Shown: positions 47,469 to 57,824 of the stretch, piece by piece | Numbering within the stretch: the stretch's first letter is position 1 | Layout: each line of letters begins with the position of its first letter | Source of the DNA: Apiotrichum sp. Y4204 | Taxonomy: Eukaryota > Basidiomycota > Tremellomycetes > Trichosporonales > Trichosporonaceae | Reading direction: 5' to 3' | Assembly (NCBI GenBank): GCA_025531455.1 | Contig: JAMYHL010000026.1 | Location: forward strand, 310,001-374,000 | Length of the DNA stretch: 64,000 bases | The notes under the pieces: model-generated | Database searches by the model: none | Seen by the model: the letters and a program-made list of their open reading frames with translations, nothing else | What the model was told of the DNA's origin: nothing | Made by a program: the position numbers and the translations under genes

Positions 47469-49487
47469 ATGCCCGATACCCCCGTGCCCGCTTCCACTAC
47501 CCCCACTCCCGCGACCACCACCGCCGCATCTCCCGCAACCGCGTCCCCGTCCGCATCCGCCGCCGCTAAGCCGCGCCCGAAGCGCAAGACCGCGCGTCGC
47601 AAGACTCGCCGCCGCGATGGTGACGATTCGGACGCGTCAGACGACCAGGAAACCGACTCAGCACGTCCCTCCACAGCACCGTCCACCGCCGCTGCATCCT
47701 CCGCATCAGCACCCGCGCCGCTGTTCCCCGACGTGCACTCCACCACGCCCGCCGCCTGGGCCGATTCGGATCCGAAATCCGTCGAAGTGGTGAGCTTTGA
47801 AGAGTTCAACCGTGGTGGCGCCGAGTCGACTCGCGGCCGTCGAGGGGGCTTTGCCGCGCGTGGTCGCGGTCGCGGCGGCAAAGCTCCGGCCACGACACAG
47901 CACGAGGTCGCCAACGACGATGCAAAGGACGCCGAGGAACGTGCTCAGCTCAAGAGGGAGCGCCAGAAAGCGAAACGGAAGGAGGCAAAGGAGCGGCGCA
48001 AGGCCGCAACCACCAATGACAGCGACGCAGCACGGGCACCCGAGGATGCTGCCGAGGCGACTCCGAATGACGAATCGCTTGTGGCCTCGACCTCGGCACT
48101 CACCCTCGACAGCCCGGCAGCTAATGGGCCACCCATCCGTAACAGCCGCGGGCCGTTCCCACAGCGTGTCGCCGACGACCCCAAGTTTACCCCGCGCGTC
48201 GGCAACTTTTGGATGCATGATCAGCGTCATTACGAGTCGGGTGCTGCGGATGGCGCCTTTTCCGCCCCCCACTGGCGTGGACGCGGTGGCCACCGTGGGA
48301 TGCCCCGTGGTGCCTTCCGCGGTGGGCCTCGTGGTCGTGGCCGCGGCTTTGGATTTGTCGGCGCTCCGCCTGCCCCGCCGTCTGTCGCTTCGAGTTCCAC
48401 GACCGGTGGCCACCGCATGACGGAGATGGACAAGCTCGAGCTGGAGATGGCCAACAAGGAACGGCAGAAGAAGGCTCAGTCCGCAGCCGACTCGAGTGGC
48501 AAATGGGGTCATGAAGGGTTTGAAGAGCAGGCGTCCACCCAAGATGCGTTCCGCGCCGGCCGGGCGCTTCGTGGTCGAGGCCGTGGCCGTGGGTTGCCCC
48601 GTGGCAACGCGCCCAGGGCGTTCGTTCCCGCGCACCTGCCGACCCCCGACGCGTCGCCCGACCGCGGTGCTTTTAAGGCGACCATCAAGCCGACCGAGGG
48701 CACCACGACGCAGTCTGCCGCCGACACGCTTCTCGAAGACTCGGGTTCAGTGACCATCCGCCTGCCTGGGGACTCTACAGCTGTCAAGGTGTCGGCGGAC
48801 GTCGTCGATGCGAATGTCGAGGAAGCGACAGCAGCAGCGGAGCCCGCCGCCGTTTCCGACGCGGTCGTCCGTACGCCAGCTTCCGACAGCCCCTTCCCAC
48901 CGCCGTTCACCCCGTCCAACGCTTCTCCCGGGCCACAGGTGGCCAGCGACAGTGGTTCCATAAGCAGCGGCTACCTCCCTCCCGCCGTTCTCTCCGCTGT
49001 TCCCATGGGTGGCGAGTTCTACCCCATGCAGCCTAACTTCCGTCCGCCGACTGGCCCAGCATTCTACCCGCGCAACTTCCCCCCGCAGTCGTTTACCCCC
49101 GAGCCCGGCATGCCTCCGATGCACCCGCACTCCCACCCGCACCCACACCACCAGCAGCGTGGCTCATTCTCTGGCCCCGGATTCTTCCCTGGTGGAGCAG
49201 GCGCCCGCTCCAACTCGCCACTCAACCCGTACGCCGCGCAGATGGGCTACTTTGTTCCTCCGCGCCCGTTGCAGAAAGTGCAGATCCGCTCAGCAGATGG
49301 CGACAGCATGACAAAGTCACCCACCTCGGATGCGGCCGACTCTACTCACAGCGGCACCGTCGAGGGCTACCTCCCGGGTTACTACTACAACCCGTACAAT
49401 GGCATGGGCATGCCCGAGCAGGGCGTCTTCTACCCTCCCCAAGGATACTGGCCGCAGGCGTATGAGGGCGACTACCACGGGTACTAG
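47469..49487 (+). CDS. Btz (CASC3/Barentsz) domain RNA-binding protein
   Basis: Likely partner of eIF4A3 in an exon junction complex or related mRNP. A single exon encodes 672 residues. The N-terminus is Ala/Thr/Pro-rich and contains a strongly basic stretch (KRKTARRKTRRR). The Btz/SELOR signature lies in two parts: DDPKFTPRVGNFWMHDQR and, after an RG-rich insert (HWRGRGG and RGRGRGFGF), GKWGHEGFEE. These parts match the DPxFxPRxGxFxxHD and W.HD.F cores of the family. The C-terminal third is Pro/Tyr/Gly-rich and ends in GYLPGYYYNPYNG-type sequence. The ATG at 47469 is preferred over upstream in-frame codons because the upstream residues are CT-rich leader. Confidence 0.87.
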   Translation: MPDTPVPASTTPTPATTTAASPATASPSASAAAKPRPKRKTARRKTRRRDGDDSDASDDQETDSARPSTAPSTAAASSASAPAPLFPDVHSTTPAAWADSDPKSVEVVSFEEFNRGGAESTRGRRGGFAARGRGRGGKAPATTQHEVANDDAKDAEERAQLKRERQKAKRKEAKERRKAATTNDSDAARAPEDAAEATPNDESLVASTSALTLDSPAANGPPIRNSRGPFPQRVADDPKFTPRVGNFWMHDQRHYESGAADGAFSAPHWRGRGGHRGMPRGAFRGGPRGRGRGFGFVGAPPAPPSVASSSTTGGHRMTEMDKLELEMANKERQKKAQSAADSSGKWGHEGFEEQASTQDAFRAGRALRGRGRGRGLPRGNAPRAFVPAHLPTPDASPDRGAFKATIKPTEGTTTQSAADTLLEDSGSVTIRLPGDSTAVKVSADVVDANVEEATAAAEPAAVSDAVVRTPASDSPFPPPFTPSNASPGPQVASDSGSISSGYLPPAVLSAVPMGGEFYPMQPNFRPPTGPAFYPRNFPPQSFTPEPGMPPMHPHSHPHPHHQQRGSFSGPGFFPGGAGARSNSPLNPYAAQMGYFVPPRPLQKVQIRSADGDSMTKSPTSDAADSTHSGTVEGYLPGYYYNPYNGMGMPEQGVFYPPQGYWPQAYEGDYHGY

Positions 49488-50038
49488 GTGTGTGGGAAGT
49501 GTATAGTGTGTGTTTAAAAGAAGTGGTTCTCGTCTCGGTTCGTGGTGCTCGTTCTGCTCTCCCGCAACTCCATTAGTTTTTTGTTCAAAACCACAAAGCA
49601 TAGTTTTCTCGCCATTCGCAAACTTCTAGTCCATGCTCTCCATGATTCATTCTAGCCATTTGATCCGCCGAAAGGATTGATGCATGCATAAGATAAAGCC
49701 AGAGTGGCAAGAGGTGGTCAAAGGGTGGATGTGATGGGACTGGACTGGGGGGTGTGGTTGTTGATGACGGGATCAGAAATGGGGAAAGACACGGGCCGCG
49801 GGGCACGCGGCGCGCGTTGACACGACAATGCGCGTCAAGAGGCAACAAGGTCTTGGGTCTGTTTCCGTGTTGTTTCGAACCACTCGATATCAAGATCAAA
49901 GAATCACGATAACAACTGCTACAACCCCCTAGAGCATACACTCCCTCTCCTCGACACGGACACGAACACTCACCGACTCTAGATCTCCTCCTCCCTCCCC
50001 CTCGCCAAAGCCCACGACCCATAGCCCACAAACGCACG
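49488..50038. other. Intergenic region
   Basis: About 550 bases between two plus-strand genes. No gene is recognised; the right end is a CT-rich leader of the dynein chain gene. Confidence 0.5.
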
Positions 50039-51923
50039 ATGCAGGGCCCCTCCTCGGGAGTCGCCACCGCCGACCTGTGGACGGACATTCTGCGCTCGGC
50101 CGACCGCCAAAAGGCCCTAGCTCGCAAGAATGTCGTGCTGCTCTCGGAACGACACCGCGGGCGCGCAATGCTTCTCGACCGCCTCGTGCGCCGGAAGCGC
50201 GTCGAGGAGCGCGAAAAGGCCGCGCTGGCGGTCGGGTACGAGGTGCTCGAGGGCGGGGAGAGAGATGAGGGTAAGTGGAGCAGGGTGTTTTGTTCGATGC
50301 TCACGATAGATGCTGCGCCGCCCATTTCGGTGTTTTGCCCGCCGAGCTCGCATCCGACTTTGCTGAGGCTTGTTGATGTTGCCCTGCCTCCGAATCCGTT
50401 GCCGGTGGGTACTGAGGGAAGGTGGCGCGTGGTACTCGGTCGAGTACTGAGCTGAGCGGCGAACCCGGCTCTGCAGCCGCGTCGTTATCCACCACGCTTC
50501 CTCTGGGCTTCTTTGGTATCACGCTTACACACAGGACACGGCGGTGGTGATTGTGCTTGACTGGACAAAGCCGTCGACGATGGTGCGCGAGCTGCTGACC
50601 TGGCTTGCGTGGGTGGATTCCTGGGCGGCCAGGAGCGACAAGCACGGCGACGCGGCCGAGCTGCGCGAGAGGCGTGGGTACCGAATGTGATTATTCGCGC
50701 TGACATCCAGTACAATCCCACCTGCAGCATTACACTGAGCCGTCGCAGAGCAGCGCACCCAACCTCCAGTCATACTCGAACATTGGCACGGTGCTCCCCC
50801 TGGGGCCGGGCACGCTGACACTGAACGCATCTGGTGTGCCGATCGTGGTGGTGTGCACGCGCGCAGATCTCATGGACAATGTCGGCGACGAGATGGGCAT
50901 GAAGGGCGGCGGATGGGAAGAGCGCACCGACTGGATCCAGCAGGTCATCCGCACCGTGTGCCTCGCATACGGCGCCGCGCTCTTCTACACCGCCCCGACC
51001 CAGCCGCAGACTTACTCCCTCCTCCGCGACTACCTCTACCACCGACTGTACACTGTTCCTCCGCCGCTGAGCGCCCCGAGCAGCAGCGACGCCCCGGCGC
51101 CCTCGCATGCCCGCTTCCCGTTCCCACACCGCGCCAACGTTCTCGACCGCGACGCCGTCCTCGTCCCCGCCGGCTGGGACTCGTGGGGCAAGATCAACGT
51201 CCTGCGCGACGGTTTCGACCCGGCGCGCGTCGCGCGCGCGTGGGACACGTCCGCCGCCCGCCTCGCTGGAACCGAGACGGACGAAGAGGGTATCGAGGAC
51301 CTCTGGGTCGCCATGGTCCCCGACACGGAGCGCCCCAAGCCCCCCAACCCTGCAGCAGTGACGACGACCTCAGAGCCGGAACAAGCATTCCTCCAACGCC
51401 AGCTCGACACGCTCCTGCGCGACCCGAACCGCGACGCGCGCGCCGCCTTCCGCCACGCCGCGAACGCCGCCACGGCCGCAGGCGCCGGCAGTAGCGGACA
51501 GCAGCCGACGCCAACGGACGGGGCGGAGCGGTTCGCCGGCGGCGTCGTCGGTCCGATGGGGACCGGCGGGCTGTCGCTTCCCGGCGTCGAGAAGGCCATG
51601 GCGGAGATGGAGGGCGACGACGCAAAGGATCGCTTTGCGCGGATTGGCCGCCGGGTGGGTGCTGCTGTTTGGAATGTGGTGCTGACTTTTTCTCCAGGAA
51701 TCAACAAAGACGACGACGACGTCGCCCGTCTCGGCTGGCTCGGCGGGCGTGCCCAACGAGGCGCTGCACAACTTTGTAAGCACGCGATTCTGGGGCCTAT
51801 TTGGGGGGCTATTCTCGCGTACGCACAGTCAGCTGACGGCCGCAGTTCCAGGGTTTACTCGCCAAGAAGACGGCGGGCGGCGCGGGTAGCGCGGCGCCGA
51901 CCCCGTCAAAGACTACAAAGTAG
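50039..51923 (+). CDS. Cytoplasmic dynein light intermediate chain
   Basis: Non-catalytic subunit of cytoplasmic dynein that links the motor to cargo adaptors. Six exons (50039-50270, 50310-50404, 50535-50673, 50711-51654, 51698-51775, 51846-51923) give 521 residues. A Ras-like fold is visible: KNVVLLSER strand, AVVIVLDWTKP strand, GVPIVVVCTRADL (the guanine-specificity TRAD-like strand), and RTVCLAYGAALFYTAP. The P-loop position reads LSERHRGRAML, so nucleotide binding is probably lost, as in other fungal chains. YSLLRDYLYHRLY and VPAGWDSWGKINVL are family landmarks. The C-terminal helix ends NEALHNFFQGLLAKK, the adaptor-binding amphipathic helix. Exon 4 begins at TACAAT, the only acceptor that keeps the frame. 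Confidence 0.9.
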
Positions 51924-52360
51924 AGATACGAGACGAGTTGAGCGCGGGCAGCGCATGGAGGCTAGTCTGCGGTGACAATTTATCTAGAACACGCCCGCCG
52001 ACGCGAGATTATACGGACGCGCGGCGAAGTGACGACAGGCGACGACGAGGCGATGACCGAGGTGTGGCGGCCGGCTGTTGGGCCAGTGGAAATACTAATG
52101 TGCATGCATGTCACGGTGGCGCCGGCGACGCTGGCGCCATACCCTATTCTACGCAGTACCTTGCTTACATTGTGTTGCTTGCCTGTGGAGTCTGAAGAAT
52201 TACAGTTTGGAAAATGGAGGTGGGAAAAATGAGACTGATGTTGAGAGGCCTGTGTCGCGAACAGAGACGAGGCATCATTAAACATGAATGGAATGGGACG
52301 GCGTTCGCGTGCAATGGACAAAAGGCTTTAGCGGTTCCGACAAGCTCTCCACGCTTCCGA
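51924..52360. other. Convergent 3' region
   Basis: This 437-base stretch lies between the dynein chain stop and the transporter stop on the opposite strand. I see nothing further in it. Confidence 0.5.
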
Positions 52361-54473
52361 TCAGACCTTCCAGCGCGGGCCTATAAAGAACATGCCGATG
52401 GCCGCGACCGCGCTGCCCGCTGCGGCGATCCAGAACGACGCGTCAAAGCACCCGGGGCCGTGGCACGACTTCTCAATGACGCTGAGCGGCGTCGCGTCCG
52501 CGTCCGTGGTCGCGAGGTATGCAAAGAGGTACTGCTGTCAGCTGGTGCGTGATTGTAATAGCTGGACGTACGGAGAAAACGGCCGAGCCGAGGGCGGGAA
52601 AGTACGAGACCATGCCCCATGCAAGGCCGAAGTTTGTGGGGCCAAAGTGGGTCGAGACAATGGCCGGCTGTGAGTGAGCTTGACTCCAGCATCGTTAAAG
52701 CTCACTGTCAAGGTGAAGAGGGCGCCGTACAGCGCGCCGACGCCGCCGCTGAGTACCCACAGCTGGGACTCCGAGTCGAGCCACGCCGCGTTCCACGCGT
52801 ACACTGCCGCGAGGGCGGCGGCGCAGACGGCCGCAAACGTTGAGCGGCGCATGATGACCGGGTCACGCTGGACAAAGTAGTGGCTTGGGCCGTCCTCGTC
52901 CCGTCGTGCGGGGACGGCGACGGGTGCGGGGGCGAGGTAGTCTGCGGCGAAGCCGGTGACAAGACGTGCGAGAGTGGAGGATATGGAGAGGATGAAAACG
53001 TGCTTGTTGCGCAGTGTCAGTGCCGAGGATTTGGTCAGTGTTGATACCGTCGGTGTGGTCCACTGCGAGAAGACGGCGATGGCGGATTTGAACGAGAGCG
53101 ACTGGTCGGGAGGAAGTAGCGCAGTAACTACCGCACCGATCGAAGCTATGAGCGTCTCCGAGGGGCCGATGCAGCCGGTGACAATGAGGCCAAACGCCCA
53201 GAACCCGGGGTTGCGGACAAGGCTGACGGTTGTCCAGCGGACGACGTCCTTGCCCTGCATTTCTGCCTCGACGTCCTCCCTCGCCGCCTCGGGTCCGCCG
53301 ATGAGGAGCGGCGTGCGCTCGTCGAGGTGGAGCGACGCCGACAGGTCGGCTATGCTCTCGTACGGGTCGCATTCGCTGTCCGTGTCGTCGTGGTAAATGT
53401 CCTTTGGAAGAGGGAGGGTTACGCGCATGAACAGTGCCGCGAAGAGGTTGACGCCCATGGAGAAGAAGCCGAGGAAGGTGAGGAACTTGATGGCGTCGAC
53501 ATCCTGTCCCGGACGAGTGAAGGTCGGGAGGTTGGAGAAGGACGCGAGGACAAGCGGCGACAAGCCGATAAGGGCGAGCGGGAGAGACAGCGAGAGCGTA
53601 GGATGGCTGGGGAATGAGAGCGACGCTGAAGTCAGCGGGTGACTACCCCTGCCGATACCCACCGGTTGTGAGAGCAGCAAAGTAGCTGCCAACCGTAGCG
53701 GCACCAATAGAGAAGTAGCACGCCGTGAGCGCAAGATAAGTATTCTCGTTGGCCTTATCTGCTGCTTTCACGATGGCCGCGAACGCAAAGTATCCGGCAC
53801 TGGCAAGACAGGCACTGAGGAGCGATCCCGCGCGCGGGCCCCAGCGGTCTACGAGGGAGCCGACCGGCGCCGCACAGAGATACACGCCGAGGATGCCACT
53901 GAGAGTTAGGGGTTTCATCAGCGACAACTCACCCTGCGACAATTGTCTGCTCCTGCGTCTTCGATAGGCTTAGAGTCTCCTTCACGACTGGTCCACTGCG
54001 GGATTAGCATACAGATGCGCACCACGGTCAGATTGTGAGTGATCAGTGTGCCGGGCACGTAATCGCGCCGAGTCCCATCGGGTTACTCAAGCAGGAGGAA
54101 CGACCAACTGCCATCGTCCCAGACAGGAACCAGCCCCTCCCAGCGTCCCGCAATGTTTCCGCTTCCGATCCCGGTCACGCTCCACTGCCACTCACTATGT
54201 CGGCCAGCAGTACACGCCGTTAGCCTGCACGGCGCTGACGGCAATACTGATGAGCATGAGGGTGATGCGCAGTGGGCGCGACGTGGTAGGGAGCGTCCAT
54301 CCCCGGCGCCACCACTTGCGTTTCTGGCGCAGGAGGGTCGGCACGTCGGGCGGCGCGAGCGAGCCGCGGCGCTCGAGCGGGGACCGCTCGCTGTCGTACC
54401 GGATTGTCGGGGAGGGCGGGGGCGAGTCGATAGACGCCGCGGAGAGGGACGCCGCGCGCGCGCGGGCTGTCAT
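52361..54473 (-). CDS. MCH1: MFS transporter, MCH1-like (monocarboxylate-transporter homologue)
   Basis: Twelve-span major facilitator, probably vacuolar by analogy with yeast Mch1. Six exons on the minus strand (54473-54196, 53995-53933, 53898-53663, 53625-52706, 52667-52572, 52531-52361) give 587 residues. The order of landmarks is an Arg/Ser-rich cytosolic N-terminus, SAVQANGVYCWPTYGP in span 1, GVYLCAAPVGSLVDRWGPR (MFS loop 2-3 motif), the acidic central loop (YHDDTDSECDPYESIADLS), LARLVTGFAADYLAP after span 7, and THFGPTNFGLAWGMV near span 10. The symbol rests on overall order and these motifs. Start at 54473 is preferred; an in-frame ATG at 54590 would add 39 residues. Substrate is unknown for the family. 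Confidence 0.85.
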
Positions 54474-54903
54474 TGTGAGAATGACTGAAAGTGTTTGGTG
54501 TGTGAGATGTGAAGGAGGAATGGGGAGATGTGCGTCGAACAGGACGAGTGGCGTTGTTATCGGAGATGGTTGGGTGCATTGGGTGGCCACTCACTCGATC
54601 ACTCGTCCGCTTGCTTCGGGTAAAAAGGAGTCACGTCATCCATTGCTGGTCGTGTGCCAACTATAAGTTCCTAATAAAGGTTGTAATCAAGTGATCGTCA
54701 GAGATTAGCGGACCTTTCCGCCCTTAATCGAACTTGATTATTCATTTTGAATTGATTTGAATTGAACGGATTTGAATGACGCACCCAACGCACAATGACT
54801 TCGTTTTGTTTGTGTTCTCTTTCCAGGCATTGCACAAACGTGAACGAAGAACCTCCTTTCTCGGCATTTCTTCCATCTCCATCTCCATCTCTCGCAAAAC
54901 AGC
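54474..54903. other. Divergent promoter region
   Basis: About 430 bases between the transporter (minus) and the RNase T2-like gene (plus). It includes an AT-rich block at 54660-54780. No gene is recognised. Confidence 0.5.
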
Positions 54904-56100
54904 ATGGTACACGCACACGCACTGGCAACCCTCGCTCTCCTCCCGCTAGCAGCGGCCGCCGGCGCAAACTGCGCACCGAAACTGGTATCCTGCTCGTCGG
55001 CCGCGCTCGCCGCCGACCCGTGCTGCGTGCCCCGCGCCGGGCTGTGGCTCTTCAAGCAGCGCTTCGAGCCTGACGCAGGGGACGACGGAAAATGGGGAAT
55101 TAACAATGTCGATGTGCTAGAGTGAGTCGCGTGGAGTCGTCGGCTTGCGGGGGACGAAACACGTCGCGCTGTCATTTGTATCACAGTTCAGCGCGCATTC
55201 TGCGTCTCCCGATACCCCAGCTGTGATGTCGTTTGACGCAGCTGACCCCAGATGCGACGGCACCCAGCCATCACAGCCCACCAACCCGAAACTCTCGCAC
55301 GAGGAGATTGGCTCGCGGTGCGCCCGCGCCGGGTTTGACGCAGACCAAGCCGAGGCCGCGTGGGCGCAGAGCGAGGTCGGCGAGAGCGTCGAGGAGGTGT
55401 GGGAGCGTGTCGTGAGTGGTGCCCATAGACTAAAGCTAACCACACAGTGGAACACGGACGGGCGCTTCGTGTCGTGTATATGCGATGGCGACCCGTCGCG
55501 CTTCTTTGCCGCGCTCGACAGGCTGCACGCGTACCTCCCGACCGGCTCGTGGCTCGAGGATGCAGGTGTAAGTCCGAGCTGTGGTCATACACATCAGCTC
55601 TAACTTTTTCCCAGATCACACCCTCTCCGGACGTACGTTACCGCCGCTCGGATATGGCGGCCGCGCTCTCGACACAGGGACACGCGCCGGTGCTTCTGTG
55701 CGCGAACGCGACGCTCACCGGCGTCGTGTATCCCGTGCACGTCGTAGGCGACCTTGGAAGCTTTGTGCCCGCTAAACAGGGCGTTGAGGAAGGGAACTGC
55801 CCAGCCGAGGGCATCATGTGAGTCAAGGAGCTGGGTCCACGTTGTATCTCAAGCTCCTATGCTCACGCCAGCTACCCGCCCGCAGCCGTGCTCCCCACCC
55901 CGACGTCCACGTGGGATCCCATCTTCCGCCCGACGATGCGCGCTATCACGCTCACGCACGACGAGTCGCGCCAGGTCAAGTACGACGACGAGGAGGATGC
56001 TGCCGTTGCGAAGAAGAAGCTCAGCTTCTTCAAGGACCGGGACGCGAAGCGCATGCGTGGGGAACACGGGCACGAGCAGTATGCCCGCGACGAGCTGTGA
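54904..56100 (+). CDS. RNase T2-family protein lacking catalytic residues, ER-retention-like tail
   Basis: Five exons (54904-55121, 55252-55411, 55448-55567, 55615-55817, 55872-56100) give 309 residues. Signal peptide at 1-20. Family landmarks are SSAALAADPCC, the CDG turn (74-76), LPTGSWLEDAGITPS, the SDMAAAL helix and EGNCPAEGI near 230. At the first active-site motif, where the family has W.IHGLWPD.CDG, this protein reads WGINNVDVLECDG (64-76), so the His is Asn67. At the second, where the family has WEHEWNKHGTC, it reads WERVWNTDG with a nearby SC (123-136), so His, Glu, Lys and His become Arg125, Val126, Thr129 and Asp130. Frame and splice sites are intact, so it is not a decayed gene. 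A charged extension ends ARDEL, close to HDEL/KDEL retention signals. Ribonuclease activity is not expected. Confidence 0.88.
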
Positions 56101-56388
56101 GGATGTAGATCATGTACAGTGTCATCTGAGAGCCGACCGTGCACTGTACGCTGACGAGCAGCCTCCGCGAAGCAGCTGTTACCAGACTTACTGACATGCC
56201 CTGCATCTCTTTAATGTTCTCACTGCCTCTTTAATGTTCTCACTGCTGATATACACACATGGCATTACACGTGGAATACTATCGAGTATCAACAATCATT
56301 GCTGCGCGCAAAAGTCCTCGTTCGGCGGGAGTGGCAGGCCTCCACGCCTCAGTGTTCTGGCAGTCTGGCACTTTCCCGCATTTGCCCT

Positions 56389-57824
56389 CTAGTCACGTTC
56401 CCCAGCCACCTTGCGGAGATTGGTGGTGCTTCCGTACTCGCTGACAACGTGTGAAGTGGTGGGGGTGGACGGCTCGTCGCCGCCAAAGCTGCTTGGGGGG
56501 TGCCGGAGCGAGCTGAACGCCGCGTCCGAGTATCCGTCCGACTGCTTGTCAACCGCCTTGCCCTTGCCCTTGGGGTCGTCGTCCATTCCGGACGACGCGT
56601 CGGTCGGCGAGGGGCGCATTTCGCGCAGCTCCCAGAGCTCGCCGTCCTCGGGCGCGACGCGGTTCGTGAAGCGCGCATGGGAAGAGTGCGCGGGGTGGGG
56701 GAACGAGAGCGTACGCACGGGAACTCCCTGACCGCGGTTGGGGCGGTTGAGTGAGGGACCCGCGGTGGGCGCAGGGCGCGGGAGGGGGAGCGTGAACGTT
56801 GCGCCGTCTTCGCTCGTGATCGTGTCGAGCGGGCCGGCGGGCCGCCCGTCAGAGCGGAGGAAATGCGACATTGTCTGGCCCCCCGAGGAGGTTTGCGAGC
56901 GGAGACCGCGGTTCTTGCTGTCTCCCGAGAGGGTACCCGAGACGGCCGTCCAGCTGGGAGTTAGAAGTGTTGATGGAGGCGAGATCGTTAACACTTACCG
57001 CGACGCGGTGAGCTCCTCGCGGCGGATCTGGTTACGGCAGTTGATGACAGCAACAAGTATAGCGAGCGCAAGCGCGATGGAGCATATGGTGGACATCTGG
57101 TGTAAGCGGGGACAGTGCGTCGGGATAGACAGTGGGAGGGGTTACTGGAACAAAGGGGTTGTCGAATCGTCTCAAGCGCGGATTGTTCTGACTGATCGAC
57201 ACGCGCATGCCAGATCGGCGGCACAAACAAAAGACAACAAACACCGCTCACACCCACTCCTCCTATTCTACTCACCACAATCTGGATGTTGTGGGCGGCC
57301 GGCGAGTACACGACCGGGGGGAATGCGATATTCGTCGCGACGGGACTGTCGGCCCCCGGGGTCCCATTGCCGGGCTTGACGCCGAACATGCTGCATCCGG
57401 TCGCCGAGTACGCCTTGCCGGTCTGGATTTCGTCGTCGCTGCACGAGACTTGCCAGCAGTACTGGTATGAGTGGGCGTCAATGCGCGGCTATTGGGCGAA
57501 CATGAGTGGTGAGTGGTAGGAGGGTCCATGCTGCAGGGAGGATATGCCCGTGCGCTACTTCTTCTATGAGGATACCTCGACCAGCAGCCCAGGCAGGACA
57601 CTCTGGTACAGTCGGCCTCGGTCCAGTCTGCGACTCACATACACGCTGCTCAAGTACGTTTGGTCGGTACACAGACACTTGTAGTCGGTCGGGCCGTTGC
57701 AGTTGGCCATGTTACCGCGCATCATGCACACGCTGACGCAGTGGGGCAGGGCTGGTGGCCTGGTCTGGCGCTTGAAGCGGTCGGCGTTGGGGCTGTTGGC
57801 CGTCGGGAGCGGTTTGGGGGGCAT
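56389..57824 (-). CDS. CFEM-domain single-pass membrane protein
   Basis: Cell-surface protein with an eight-cysteine CFEM module, a fold used by fungi for haem or surface functions. Four exons on the minus strand (57824-57639, 57461-57276, 57096-56999, 56953-56389) give 344 residues. Cysteines at 29, 33, 42, 50, 52, 64, 69 and 85 follow the CFEM spacing, with Asp47 just before the CLC pair, the position of the haem-iron ligand in known CFEM proteins. A membrane span lies near 126-143 (STICSIALALAILVAVIN), followed by a cytoplasmic tail of about 195 residues rich in Ser, Pro and Thr. Introns 1 and 2 are about 180 bases, long for this window, but the cysteine spacing is correct only if both are removed. 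The ATG chosen gives no signal peptide (see findings). Confidence 0.87.
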
